Source: Odontocerum albicorne
Lineage: Eukaryota; Arthropoda; Insecta; Trichoptera; Odontoceridae
Direction of reading: 5' to 3'
Length of the DNA: 64,000 nucleotides
NCBI GenBank assembly: GCA_949825065.1
Contig: OX463855.1
Span: 36,136,281-36,200,280 of the forward strand
Shown here: positions 21,032 through 33,290 of the stretch, in pieces
Layout: each line of letters begins with the position of its first letter
How positions within the stretch are numbered: the first letter of the stretch is position 1
The notes under the pieces: generated by a model
Databases searched by the model: none
Seen by the model: only the letters and a program-made list of their open reading frames with translations
Told to the model about the DNA's origin: nothing
Translations under genes and position numbers: made by a program

Positions 21032-21299
21032 CAGTGGTTTTCAATCGACGGTCCGCGAAAAAGTTATTTTCGCTTAACGTAATATTATGATACGCCTAGA
21101 TCATGTATCGAAGTGGAGCGACTATAGAAGGCGGTGTGTATATATACTCGTAAACATGTTTTTTCCTATAAAGCGTCAGCTCGCTGGTCGACTAATTAAT
21201 TAAATACTATGTAAATAAAAGTTTTTATTTCTTATCGGTTCGTGAAATATTTTTCCTATTTTCACTGGTCTGGAGGTGTTAAAAGGTTGAAAACCAGTT
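21032..21299. mobile_element. hAT-like MITE, 268 bp
   Basis: The left end CAGTGGTTTTCAA faces a right end TTGAAAACCAGTT. The flanking 8-mers ATATAAAT (21024-21031 and 21300-21307) are identical. CAGTGGTT... is a classic hAT terminus. No coding content. Confidence 0.8.
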
Positions 21300-21309
21300 A
21301 TATAAATAA

Positions 21310-22320
21310 TCGTAGTAAAGGTGATTAAAATATTTTATGGTTAAAGCAATTTACCATTGTCAATGTTCAGTTCTATAAAAGAAAACAAAAGTTTTATTAT
21401 ATGGGAATACTTGTATTACAGCAATTCACCATGATTAGAGTGTTTATTGGATAAATGTTTGTTTAAGAAACATTTTGGCAAAGGTTTTAGTTCCAGAAAA
21501 TAAAAACTAATGGGAAAATCACAGCTTTTGATAAAGTAATTCACCTTTGTGAGAGGACTTTATGGTGAATTATATTCAGTTCCAGAAAAGAAAAATTAAT
21601 TTGCATTGTACTCGTATATCACTGCAGTTTTAACTAAAATTCACTCTAGTGAGAGACTTCACAGATACATGTTTATTTCAAGTTGCAGTTTCAGATAACA
21701 ATAAATATATACGTATATTATAACTCTTTTGGTCGAATCAATTCACCGTGGGGAGAGTGCTTTAGGGTTAACTATTTAATTTATTACATTTTGACAAAGG
21801 TTTCAGTTCAGAAAACAAAAAAATAATTAGTATTGTATGGGTTTATTACAGCAATTTACTCTGATGAAAGTGCTAAGTGAATAAATGTTTATTTTAGAAA
21901 CATTTTGACATAAGTTTCAGTTACAGAAAAGAAAACAATAATTAGTATTGTACATATAACAATAAATATATACGTATATTATCACTCTTTTGGTCGAATC
22001 AATTCACCGTGGGGAGAGTGCTTTAGGGTTAACTATTTAATTTATTACATTTTGACAACGGTTTCAGTTCAGAAAACAAAAAAATAATTAGTATTGTATG
22101 GGTTTATTACAACAATTTACTCTGGTGAGAGTACTAAGTGGGTAAATGTTTATTTTAGAAACATTTTGACATAAGTTTCAGTTCCAGAAAAGAAAAAAAC
22201 ATTTTTTTATAATTTATATATATTACGGCAATCCACCCTGGTGAGAGTGCTTAGTGGATAAATATTTATTTTAGAAACGTTTTGATAAAAGTTTCAGTTT
22301 CAGAAAAGAACAAAAGAATG
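21310..22320. repeat. Diverged ~120-bp tandem array with 259-bp higher-order copy
   Basis: Units carry TTTCAGTTCCAGAAAAGAAA, CAATTCACC(T/A)TGGTGAGAG-like blocks and TTTATTTTAGAAACATTTTG. A two-unit block at ~21700-21850 is repeated almost unchanged at ~21959-22110, a spacing of 259 bp. Confidence 0.8.
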
Positions 22321-23520
22321 TGAAAATCACTTTTCGAAATTTCCGGTTTATTTCAGGATAGATAAAATGTATTTTAAATGACTCATAAATACGCAATAAG
22401 TTAAATCTTACAAATATATCATAAATAATTTCATTGTTCTTTGTCACGTATCTATAATTGTCACATTTGAATTGGTGATCTGTTGTTATCAAACTGAAAT
22501 ATTTATGTGACAAATAAAACATTCCTTACTTAATTAACATGATTAATTTAAGTGCGAATAATGTCTTTCTATCGACAATAATTATTAAAACATATTTTAA
22601 AGATATAATTTAAGCAATTTAAAAAAACTAAGAAACGATTCAATTAAACTCATTTTATCCATAAATCTAAATGGAACGGATACCTGTACTATAAAGCATG
22701 CATTAGACCAAGCATGGCCAACGCATAAAATAACAGCAAAACATAGTTGCTGATAAAAAATAAGTATATTGTTTTTTCACAATAATTTTCGTAAGCACTT
22801 AGGGGGCGAATTCTCATACTCTAAGGGAAACTATGGTCCTTTGCAACTCTGCCGCAGAATGTGCATATCCCACATACCGTATTAGCACGACTATAAGGCG
22901 AGGTTTTTTATTTAAAAAGGCGACACGTAAATAGAGGGGTCGCCTTATATTCGAGTCACAAACATACTGGGTAACAATAAATTCACTACTCGCGATTATC
23001 GAAATGACAACATTGTAATGAGAGCGTTCAAAAGGCGTCATTGTTTACACATAGCCAACATTAGTGACACATTTAAGAGTTGAACCATTATGTTTAAATT
23101 GAAATTCTACAATATAAACACCAAATCAATTAATAATTTTCATAAACTCTAATAATTTCATCCCATATTTAAAAAAAACTGAATAATTAATATGTAAATT
23201 TAATTTATTTGCTTAGCCTGACAGAAACAAGCTGAAAAGTTTTGTAACCGGAAGCTCTCTAAGACTCCGGCATTAAGTCCAGCCGAGTGGTCATTTCCTG
23301 TATTCCTTGAAGACACGCATCCACTTTTGGTTTCCATCTTTTTGGAGTGTACGATCGAGCCATCTCGTTTATTTAAAAACATTAATGACCAAGTGGAAAA
23401 CAAAATGAATGAATACTGGTGAATTTTTTACTATTCACAAATAATAAATTGCATTGTGAATATTTAAAAATAATCTATGATATAATAACAATCCATGAGA
23501 TAAAAAAATCTAAGATATTT
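22321..23520. other. Unassigned AT-rich region with one transposon end
   Basis: Short ORFs on the minus strand (22271-22522, 22814-23041, 23200-23403) have no recognisable domain. The only supported item is the pogo-like end at 22877. Confidence 0.4.
22877..22965. mobile_element. pogo-like terminal fragment
   Basis: A TA is followed by CCGTATTAGCACGACTATAA, sharing its first ten bases with the pogo-like element at 35692. An AAGGCGA.../...TCGCCTTAT pair lies just inside. The other terminus was not found. Confidence 0.35.
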
Positions 23521-23930
23521 ATGATTCATATTTTTTTAGACTTCAGTCTGTCTGATTCATATTTTTTTAGACTTCAGTCTGTTAGAAGCAGCCGCTAGGT
23601 TGATATATGGTAATTTCCATATTGGTCCACTTCTGAGAAGTCTACACTTGTTAAAGTGTCACGAATGAATTGATTTTAAACATTGTCTCTGTATATTCAA
23701 ATCCCTTAATGAAATGTCTGCATTGTGTCTTTCCAGTCTGTATCTTTGTATCTTTATCATTGTATCTTTATCATTTATCATTGTATCTTTCCAGTCTCTT
23801 CTCTAAGAAGAACTTTCAATTCGATTTATTCTTCATCTAATAAATTGGTTCTTTCAAATTAATCCAATAGGACGGGGTATTATGATAAAGCTTTTGCCAT
23901 TGCTGGTCCTGTATAATGATTTGCTTTCTA

Positions 23931-24146
23931 TAGTTCGGAAATTCTAGGATGAGTCCTGTGACAGCTCACAAATTTCCCCCAATACAACCTTATGTAATGT
24001 ATTTACCTAAATAACTTGCTATTTATTAGAATTGAGGCTTATATTAAAGTTGATACAATAATTAAAAATTACTGAACATAATTACAAGGTTGTACTGGGA
24101 CAAATTTGTGAGCTGTCACAGGACTCATCCTAGATTTTTTGAACTA
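23931..24146. mobile_element. TA-flanked MITE with ~60-bp inverted repeats
   Basis: TAGTTCGGAAATTCTAGGAT ... and its near-complement at the other end form arms of about 60 bp containing GTCCTGTGACAGCTCACAAA. TA lies on both sides (23929-23930 and 24147-24148), suggesting a Tc1/mariner-type element. It interrupts LINE sequence. Confidence 0.7.
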
Positions 24147-24386
24147 TAGTGATATATTCTAGGTTGGTGTGCGCAGCTTTAGGAAGCACTGAAATATCAA
24201 AATTTATTTTGGTTTATGAACACTAAACACATATACTACATTACTTCTATAGCCGAGTGTGTAATTATCATATATCGGAAGTTCTACAAAGGTTTATTTC
24301 TAGTCCGTCGTCCCTTAGTAAGTTTTCTGCGATTTTCTTATCAAATATGTTTTTCCGAACACGTGCAGATGCGGTGAAGTATATAT

Positions 24387-25079
24387 CATTCAGCCAGAAT
24401 ACTCATTTTGCAAAAGTGTGAGTAACAGTGCGTTTACAAAAATTTGTGTCTTTAATTTTTTTAATGAAGTGAAAAAGAAAAAAAATATTTTATATTCAAA
24501 CATTGAAATGAACACACACGTTTTGTAAATTAAAAATGCTGTCAGCTTAAATTGTAATAACCATAAAAAGAAAATTAAAGTTTATTTCACATATTAATTG
24601 TTTAGGCATGACAGATTCTAGGAAACATTAAATAACAATAATGAAATTTTTCAAGATTAAAAAAAAGTACAAGTGTTATAAAGTAAAAATGTTCGCCAGC
24701 TTTAATTAGATTGCACATAAAAATAAAATTAATGTAAGATTATTTAACATATTAATGTATCATAATTACAATGCCAAATAATACAGTTTTAAAATAATAG
24801 TGGATGGAGTGATACTAAATTCTAGGAAACTTTAAGTTATAACAAAGTACATTCTAAGCTTTCGAAAATTTTTGAATTATACATAACATTAGAAAAAAAT
24901 CGCACTCCTAATTTCGACATGGTAGTGTTTTTCTAATCACCGAGTATTTTAACAACAATACAAATGTGCGCTCTACGCGAACCAATCGTGTGGCATTCTA
25001 AAACCAATACCACTACATAAGTTGTGTAGTTCAGAGAGTGTTACTCATACTATTGCAAAATGAGTCGTCTGGCTGAATG
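24387..25079. mobile_element. Inverted-repeat element, 693 bp
   Basis: The ends CATTCAGCCAGAATACTCAT and (complement) CATTCAGCCAGACGACTCAT extend as ~44-bp terminal inverted repeats. The interior is AT-rich and non-coding. The target duplication is unclear. An internal piece (24640-24960) recurs inverted at 28442-28766. Superfamily unassigned. Confidence 0.6.
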
Positions 25080-25354
25080 ATTTATACTTAATCTAATGGT
25101 TGCCGCTACTTTATTCATATCCTTACACTCAACTATATTTATTTTGTAATATTTTCTATCTGTCAATAATAGTGAGTTAGCGCACATTGAGAACGAGTTG
25201 CCTCCCTAAATGGCGCTATATAAATAGTCGTTTTATTACTAATAGAAAAATTAGAAACGTGCACGAAAAAAAAGAAGATTCAGTACAAAATATGCAGAAT
25301 GAGGCAATATAAAAATCATGAATGATCTAAAATTTACAAAATACACTAGTACAT

Positions 25355-25670
25355 GCGTATTATCCCGCCGTTTCTCTGTCGGGTAGGCACAGAGGAAATT
25401 TTCATATCATGAATCTCATATTTTCTACATCCATACATCTTCTCATACAACTCCTACGATTTCTCTGACTTTCTATATTTCATTCTTTAAAAATATTATT
25501 GGCACATGATCCAATCACACTTTTCATGAATTTTCTCTACCACGCTTTCCACTCACTTGTTAAGTTAGTATTTTTAAAATATTTGTTAAGTTAGTATTTT
25601 TTTATTATTTGTTAAGTTAGTATTTTTTCATACATTCGTTCTTCATACTCATTCTACATTATCAACGTTC
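25355..25670 (-). pseudogene. RTE-type LINE 3' end, reversed
   Basis: Complement of the common RTE 3' region: CCGCCGTTTCTCTGTCGGGT, CTACATCCATACATCTTCTC, and CACGCTTTCCACTCACTTGT. A short TTGTTAAGTTAGTATTTTT triplication (25556-25630) sits at the upstream edge. Confidence 0.55.
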
Positions 25671-26454
25671 GTTCTAAATGCATATTCATATTTTACAAAA
25701 AAAAAGTAAGTTATACACTGTGTTTCTCGGCCGAAGTATTTTAAGATGGACGAAGCTGACCTCTCACAATAGAATATTGCTTCTAGCATCAGGATTTGCA
25801 AAGCGAAGTTTGAAAGTGGTTTTAAAGGGGTGTAAGTTAGATAAATACAATAAACCCAATTTAAAAAAATGACAATTCTAGATAATTCAAAGTATCAACC
25901 GATTAAAATACTGTTGTGGACTACCATATAATATTAGCAGATTGTTATCAAATCAAAATAAATTTAAAACGAAAACTGTTATTTGTACCAAATACACTGC
26001 ATAAAGGACACGGTAAAATAATAAAAAACACGGCGTTCCCTCTTTTTTAGTCCGTGCATCATAATCGTATATACATTGATGTATTTTATATGTCCCATTG
26101 TAACATTATATAGACCACAATCATAGCAATTAGGCAGTCTGCTTTTCGTTTTCGGGTGCATTGCGGTTGTATTCGAATTCGTATGTAGACGTCTGAACGG
26201 GTAACAGAGTTGTTTTTATTTTTTTAATGGAGCTGCTTTTCCCCTCTCTGCACTCTGCCTCCACCTCTTCCTGTTCCGGGCGCAGATAATTGCCATTTCC
26301 GCCGGAAGTCGCTTACCTGGCTGCCCTGGCTTGAATTATATGGCAATGAACGGTTACCAAACTAATGAACAGACTTTTTCAAGTCACGCCCTTTTTTGTG
26401 TATTAATTCGTCGCTATTTTTTTTAATGTATGTAGCTAACTGGAATTTAGTATT
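25671..26454. other. Unassigned, with a GC-richer patch
   Basis: 26225-26345 is notably GC- and C-rich with complex sequence, possibly single-copy DNA. No ORF, splice-bounded exon or RNA fold could be supported. Confidence 0.4.
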
Positions 26455-26860
26455 ATGAACCGACTGGAAGCATTCGAAATGTGGATACACTGGAGAATGC
26501 TACGGATACTCTGGACTGATATGGTCAGCAAAACAAGGGTTCTTCAAAGAGCCAAAGTTGATAGAGAGTTGCTGACTAATATTAAAATCCGAAAGGTGTC
26601 CTATTTGGGCCATCAACTTACAGGAGAAAAGTATAAATTACTGCACCTAATCATTCAAGGCAAAATAGAGGGTCGAAGAGGTGTTGGCAGGAGGCAAATC
26701 TCCTGGCTCCGCAATATACGTGATTGGACTGGTATAAGGAGCGTAGGGAATCTTTTTCGTGCTGCCGGGGACAAATATGCCTACTCTTAGGTGATAGTCA
26801 ACGTTAGGGGGACCTGACATGACACTAGAAAGAAGAAGAAGCTAACTGGAGTCAGCGGGT
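26455..26860 (+). pseudogene. RTE-type LINE C-terminal end (family with AAG tail)
   Basis: A 111-codon frame reads LEAFEMWIHWRMLRILW, VSYLGHQLTGEKYKLLHLII and GRRGVGRRQISWLRNIRDW, the C-terminal domain of insect RTE/BovB-type LINE polyproteins. The common 3' end GACCTGACATGACACTAGAA then AGAAGAAGAAG follows. Copies of this terminus are at 51228-51440 (reversed) and 54595-54825. The 111-aa frame is intact, but RT and endonuclease are missing. Confidence 0.7.
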
Positions 26861-27526
26861 GTTTGATATTGCAAAGTTTTCAAAGCAAGTCCCATTAGAT
26901 ATGTCATACTACGTTTAATTAGTATAGTGGGTTGGACTCTCATCGGCATTATATAAATAAGCCTTTTATTATATTAAAAATAAAAATTATTGAGCTTTGT
27001 TTAGTCATTTAGCATGGCTAGATACTGATATTAACGATAACGCACTATTGACCTTATTTTTAAGAAGAGAACACGTTATATCAATTCTGCTATCACTAGA
27101 ACTGAACTACAAAGATAACGTTATCTGTTTCACCTGATTTTAATACAGCACAGGCTCTTCAGACACTTGTGAGTTTTTAATATCAACATTGAATTAGAAC
27201 GTATTCTTACTTTCAACAATTATATTGAACAAAGATATTTTTGTATATTCGTGACAATATTTTCTTACAAAGTAAATAAAACTCTTTCGAACAAATACTT
27301 TGTTCCACAAGTCATCTGATTCAAATATATGAGGAAGAGGTTTTGAAATGAAATTCGAGTTGAATTTTATAGGAAGAATTTTTCAGGAATTTCCGTTACT
27401 GGGAGTAGTTAAATTAAAAACTATTTATACCCTGTGTAAGATTGTTTGTTTTTAATTAAATATATAAACGTCAGACTTACCGATTCTTTTTTGTTAATTA
27501 AAAATTATAACTCATTATTCGTATGA
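26861..27526. other. Unassigned; includes a short CR1/L2 3' tail
   Basis: 26920-26980 resembles the CR1/L2-like 3' extremity (TAGTGGGTTGGACTCTCATC, CATTATATAAATAAGCC). The rest is AT-rich with no feature. Confidence 0.35.
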
Positions 27527-27715
27527 TACTATAATAGAGGCAAAAATGTAAATACCTCATTCCTGTGTTGCTACAATAGGAGGCAAACATGCAATGTCTC
27601 GTTTATGTGATACTATGATAGGAGGCAAAAATGCAATTCCTCGTTCTTTTGGTACTATAATAGGAGGAAAAAATGCAATGCCTTGTTCTTGCGGCGTTAT
27701 AGTAGGAGTTAATAT
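27527..27715. repeat. Minisatellite, ~47-bp unit, 4 copies
   Basis: Units contain ATAGGAGGCAAAAATGCAAT and CTCGTTCTT. Minus-strand ORFs here are simple repeats of the unit. Confidence 0.85.
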
Positions 27716-28316
27716 ATACAATATAGCACAACCGATAATTAAAAACAATAACGAATGAAACAATTAAAAGAAAACGCCAGTTTGGATTTATATGAAAAGT
27801 TAGCAAGAAATTATTTTGTTATTAAACTTAGTATATTAATTCAACTTTGTGCTTTCCTTCATTAATATAAATAACCTAGTATAAACGAAATATTAAGGAC
27901 AATATTTTGCCACTGGAGTTGAGTAACCCTGCATCAACTTGTGGAAGGTTTCGATTCTGCAAAGCAACTTGCATCTCGTTCTACAAGTGAGCCAATGTGT
28001 TTTCTATATCTCAAGATCTATCTATAAAATTCTCAAAAAATCCAATTCTTCTTGTTCTATGTAAGCGTTGTTTCACTAAAAACATATATAAGTTCTTTAC
28101 TACTATAAAATAATTCTTCCACAATTACGTAAGTCTACTTGGTAAAATTTGATAATATTTTGTGATATGTGATACATGCATATATTGAACTTAAATATAA
28201 ATATTAACATCAAATAATTTTAAACAATGACTTTGTAATATATTATAACTACTGCTTTTTGTATCTCCATGTTAGTTTAAAACAAAGTTTTGTATTTTTT
28301 TCAATAATTCTAAGTA
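27716..28316. other. Unassigned AT-rich spacer
   Basis: No supportable feature. Confidence 0.4.
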
Positions 28317-28891
28317 CTTGTCATGTGTTCATTTGTATATAAAGGACACTGTTGGGTCGTTAATTAAATAAATATAATAATTGGAATAACGAAATTGTTT
28401 TTTGTTTAATATTCTAATATGGAGTTCCACATAGTTAAATCGTTGTTAAAATACTCGGTGTTGTTAAAATACTCGGTGATTAGAAAAACACTATCATGTC
28501 GAAATTAGGAGTGCGATTTTTTTCTAATGTCATGTATAATTCCAAAATTTTCGAAAGCTTAGACTGTACTTTGTTATAACTTACAAGTTTCCTAGAATTT
28601 AGTATCACTCCATCCACTATTATTTTAAAACTTTATTATTTGGCATTGTAATTATGATACATTAATATGTTAAATAATCTTACATTAATTTTATTTTTAT
28701 GTGCAATCTAATTAAAGCTGGCGAACATTTTTAATTTATAATACTTGTACTTATTTTTAATATTGTCTTGTCATGTGTTCATTTGTATATAAAGGACACT
28801 GTTGGGTCGTTAATTAAATAAATATAATAATTGGAATAACGAAATTGTTTTTTGTTTAATATTCTAATATGGAGTTCCACATAGTTAAATC
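28317..28891. repeat. 125-bp direct duplication flanking a transposon fragment
   Basis: 28317-28441 and 28767-28891 appear identical over 125 bp (from CTTGTCATGTGTTCATTTGT to CCACATAGTTAAATC). The 325 bp between them (28442-28766) is an inverted copy of part of the element at 24387-25079. Confidence 0.85.
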
Positions 28892-29209
28892 CAAAACTTT
28901 TGATAAAAGGTTTGGATTAAGTTCAATTGAGTTGTTTAAGGTTGTTGTAAATCACAAAAATATTGTTTTGATGATTTTTACTCTTATAAAAGGTGGTACA
29001 TGAACTAACATGTTTTGATTTTCAAAATAGGTTTAATTTGGAAAAAGATATTACATATTAAAGGAGTCTATTTTTATACGAGTATTTCATTTCTAAATAA
29101 TTTATTTCAAAATTACAGTTTATATATATAATATACTCGTATATGTACACAGGTTTAACCCAATTACAAAGTTTAAAAATAAATATTGTATTGTATTACA
29201 CTTTCGATG
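28892..29209. other. Unassigned AT-rich spacer
   Basis: No feature was recognised. Confidence 0.4.
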
Positions 29210-29375
29210 TATATGGTACAACCTGGCGGGCTAATTGCCATGTTGCAATGTTCTCCAGCCCACATAAATATGTTAAAGAGGCCTTTTTTTAAATCTGGGT
29301 TTCAGCGGGATTTGAAAACGCAACCTCCGGATTGTAAAACAGGTGTCTTACCAACTAGGCGACGGAAGTCGTATG
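29210..29375 (-). mobile_element. tRNA-derived SINE, diverged
   Basis: Reversed tail GGTACAACCTGGCGGGCTAA, then ATCTGGGTTTCAGCGGGATT, then head elements AACCTCCGGATTG and CTTACCAACTAGGCGACGGA. Compared with the copy at 18117 it carries many substitutions, so it is older. Confidence 0.65.
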
Positions 29376-30269
29376 TACAGTTTAAAACAATTATATAAGA
29401 AATAAATAAGCTAAAAAAAATAACTTCTATGAGTAAGATACGTCAAAATGCTTTCTTTAAAAATATTTTATGAAATGATAAGTATCTGAACATTTAAGGT
29501 ATTATTCTAAAAGGATAACCTGTGAAACATGGGAAGATCACATGGAAAGTTAGTTCTTGGTATTGTCTGTCTAAATAAATTATTGGTCCTCGTATAAAAA
29601 AAACACTTGTCAGGAACATAAAACCATATGTTTTACAAAAAAGTAGGATTAAATGTTACTCTATTAAAAAAATAGAAAAGTTAAATGTAAATAACATTTA
29701 TAAGCGTATAAAATTTGTAACTATTGTAAAAAAATGTGATTCCTCCAACAAGGATTGTGTTTAAAATAATAAAATCTGGGTCATGGATAATTAAAAAGTT
29801 TTTAAATTCTTATATAAAAGAACTGACAATAAAAAGCATTCATTTAAACTTGTTCACGGAATTAAATAGCTATTTAAGTAAACTTAAGGCTCGCAAAAGG
29901 TGTCTTAGTATATCCTGAATTCCTGAAATGTTACCAATTAGCAGAGACACATTAACACGAACGATCCAATAGCATTAAAAAGGATTATATGTTATTCTAA
30001 GACAAGGATTTCTAAGCTTAAAAGAAAGGTATATTATTATCTTTATTTCTTTAGAAAACATTTAACAAGAATAAACTGAATTATATATTTGCTTAGGAAT
30101 TAAATCATTACCCTGAATTGTTTTACACTAAAACGTGACGTTATCTGGTTATAAAGATAATTTAGGTTGAGTGATTTGAGATTATCGTTAAAACGTTTGA
30201 CATGATGGATAAGTTTAAAAAATATTATTAACTGTGTCTTATACAATAATTTGAAGGAGATCGTTTAAT
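29376..30269. other. Unassigned AT-rich spacer
   Basis: No element or gene was recognised. Confidence 0.4.
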
Positions 30270-30650
30270 TTGAACCGAACAGTATCAAACTCTACTAACG
30301 TGATAGTCCACAACAGTATTTTAGTACAAACTTTAATTTATGGAAGTGAAACGTGGAACTAGACTGAAAGGAGCTGAATAAATTCTCTAGTTATATTTGT
30401 ACTGAGATAAATCAATTACTCGATATGACAATACTCGTTTATGACAGAACTCTGTGTGATTAGGGATTATTGGGTACTGACGACTGATGTATTAATTAAG
30501 ATACCCCGAGATGGTTTGGACATGTAAAACGAATGAATGAAGGCAATACCAAGGATAGTATGGTTGGATCAAGTGAACGATGTGTTGAAAAAAAAACAAA
30601 TGTCAGATAAATTGTAGATGTATGCGAAGGTGTATGGCCGTATCACAATT
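30270..30650 (+). pseudogene. RTE-type LINE 3' end
   Basis: The reading NSILVQTLIYGSETW (about 30312-30357) is followed by degraded blocks corresponding to GHVKRMNE (near 30520-30545) and R.R.M..CMA (30600-30645). It is the same family as 9510-9895. In-frame stops throughout. Confidence 0.6.
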
Positions 30651-31829
30651 ATGATTTATTTTAAACCACATTTGACATACACGATCGATTACTGTATCAC
30701 CACCACGGACTAAATATATTATATATTCGTTTAATCTGGATCGCATTTTTTCATTTGTAGTAAAAATGAATCGAGCACCAAAAAAAATATTATTTATTTT
30801 GTTTCATCTTCTAAATGACCCTTAAAACTGTTTAGTTATTTGGGTAAACAATGGCTGAAAAAATGTTTTAAAATATTTGGTTTCTTAATGATATACTCGT
30901 ACATTTAGCAAGTCTGGAACAAAGTTATCAACGAAAAACAACCTAACATAATGACGTATATCCGAATAATTCGAAACTACTTTTAGCACACTACAATATT
31001 TGTCTATCTGTTTCTGTCAAGTCTACTGAAATACGAGAACCCTTTGAGTTAATTCTTTCAATACGGCAACCTTCTTTGGAATTATGAAAAATTGGAATTT
31101 ATTAAAAGTTCGTTGTCCATTAAATTGACATTAAAAAGTCATTTGTCTCATAGTATTAAGATTATTAAATTTTTTAATTAACTGTGCTCAATTATCACTT
31201 AGAGATAGTGTTTCTCAATTAAAAGTATTTGAGCCCCTTTTAATTTCCGTAATAAAGTATTTCTAAGACTATCCGAGATATTAATATATTTTTGTCATTA
31301 AAATCTTCAAGAAGTTTCCTAAGATACTTGAAATACTTTTCAATGAATCAAATACACCCTTGGGTGATAAAGACAACCTAACAGTGACATATGTACGAGT
31401 AGATATTAAAGACAACCTAATAGTGACATACGTAGATATTAATTTGTAGATTACACATAACCAGTGTTTCGGTGTAATAAAGCATTTTTAACTGTGTTCA
31501 ATACTTAGTTTAGCAAGCTTGTATAATTTTTTTTAACAATCTGTGGATTAATACAAAACTTATAACAACACAGTAAAAAATGATCGAATATTGTAATCTG
31601 TTTAAAAATTTAAACAACCAGCACTTGTATAATTGCAGTTAAGTAATAATTTATAACTGCACTTGCATTTTTAAATAAAATTAAAATTTCACGTAAAAAA
31701 AATATGCTCATAGTTTAAATTTTGTGACAAGGGTTTTACAAATTATTGGTAAAATTTTCCAACAGTACATCTATTATGCAAACATGGAATGAATTTTCAT
31801 ATTTTTTGTTTATTTAACATTTCATTGCA
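30651..31829. other. Unassigned AT-rich region
   Basis: A two-copy ~38-bp tandem (AAAGACAACCTAA(C/T)AGTGACATA) lies at 31368-31445. Otherwise featureless. Confidence 0.4.
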
Positions 31830-33000
31830 AATACAATCTGGCGGGTTCATTGTAATGCGTCAATCTCTTCCAACCAGAGAAACAAAAATAAATAAAGCAA
31901 GTTAAATGATCGTAGAAAATATTCAAAAGATTATTGATATTTATGAAATTTATGTATAAATTAAAGTAAACTTGAGATACAAGTATCACCTTTCAAAGGA
32001 AAAGGAAAGGGTGGTGGAGAGGAAAGGAAAAGAAAAATCAGGAATGAAACACGTTATATACTTTGTAATTTATTTTTATCAAACACTGTTTATTCCACTT
32101 TTTTGTGACGGTATAACCCTACCGGTTTCAAGGCTTTCACCTCATCTTCAGGGGAACGCAAACAAGACTTGTTTGCGCTCGTAGAAAATATCCAAAAGAT
32201 TATTGATATTTATGAAATTTATGGACATATCCAAATTAAAGTAAACATGAGATACGAGTATCACCATTCAAAGGATCAAGAAAGGATGGTGGAGAGGGAA
32301 GGAAAAAAAAATCAGGAATGAAACACGTTATAAACTTTGTAATTTATTTTTATCAAACACTGCTCGCCGAGGTTGTCCCATGCCTTCCTCAACCCCCAGT
32401 CCCCAACCTGAATGTTTACCGTTAGAAGCTTGTATCTCGGTACCAGTTCGAACAGAATTCAGTCTTGTTTGTGTTCCACTGATGATGAGGCGAAAGCCTT
32501 GAAACCGGTAGGGTTATACCGTCACAAAAAGTGGAATAAACAGTGTTCGATAAAAATAAATTACAATGTCTTTAAACCTCCACAACGTTAATGCCTTAAC
32601 TATAAACAACAAACGTTATATACTCGTAACTGACTAGAAATTAAGAGTTTTTTCAGTGGATTTTTAAAGCATGCCAAGGACGGAGCGAGTCAAACATTAG
32701 TTTGTAACTGGTTCCATAGTCTCACTGCGTTGACAGTAAAGAATGACGAAAAAATATAAAAATACGATATAATACCAAGCAAATAAAAATTAGTTCGTAC
32801 ATATTGAATTCCACTGGACCAGGAACACAGCGTAATGAAGGAGGCATTCTATAAGTGTAAGGAATGCAATAATCACAAGGAGAACCGATAGGACTTCATA
32901 TTGTCGAGATGTTTCCGCACTAATGGAGTGCCTCGGTGTACCCTCGAGTGTGAGGGCGCGCGCCTGCATTGTCCTCGTCTGGCGCCTGTAATTAATGCAG
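31830..33000 (-). pseudogene. CR1-like LINE 3' portion, reversed, split by fold-back element
   Basis: Minus strand, 5' to 3': a C-terminal stretch matching 40500-40620 (32640-32770, with ACTGGTTCCATAGTCTCACT), then a gap, then CCTGATTTTTCTTTTCCTTT-like UTR (32020-32062) and the LINE terminus at ~31835-31890 (CAATCTGGCGGG on the plus strand). The gap is the fold-back element at 32063-32612, flanked by the 12-mer ACGTTATATACT (32051-32062 and 32613-32624). Confidence 0.6.
32063..32612. mobile_element. Fold-back family insertion with captured LINE duplicate
   Basis: A left inverted arm (32065-32165) and a right forward arm (~32480-32608) carry GAAACCGGTAGGGTTATACC and the terminal AAACCTCCACAACGTTAATG. 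Between them lies a second copy of the adjacent LINE UTR (32178-32335), followed by a second start of the arm (TTTGTAATTTATTTTTATC). The whole is flanked by a 12-bp duplication ACGTTATATACT. No protein domain was found. Confidence 0.6.
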
Positions 33001-33290
33001 CTGATTCGGCCACAAGAGCTGACTAAGGAACAAGAGATATGTTATACGAGCGTATGGAATGTCCTCAAACTTGATCACTTTGACAATTTAACAGCTGAAC
33101 TATGTTCAAAATGTTAAGAATTGAGGTTCAATTGATTGAACTAGCCATTTTTTTCACAAACAGTAAAATGTATCTTACAAAATTATTTAAACTCCAATTA
33201 GTGAGTACTTTGATCATTTACAAAGAAAAATAATAAAAAAAAAAAATTTATTCTAAAAATAAATTAAAATATACAATTGGATATATAACA

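Larger units (their letters stand above)
23575..25245 (+). pseudogene. CR1/L2-like LINE 3' half carrying two MITEs
   Basis: The forward reading AAARLIYGNFHIGPLLRSLH (23590-23650) is the '..AARLI.G....PLL..LHWLPV' motif of CR1/L2-type ORF2. The 'AFAIAGPV'-type block follows at ~23880-23915, then the 3' UTR (TATCGGAAGTTCTACAAAGG) to the terminal block AATGGCGCTATATAAATAG. It is interrupted by a TA-flanked MITE (23931-24146) and a larger inverted-repeat element (24387-25079). Multiple stops; RT core absent. Confidence 0.65.
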
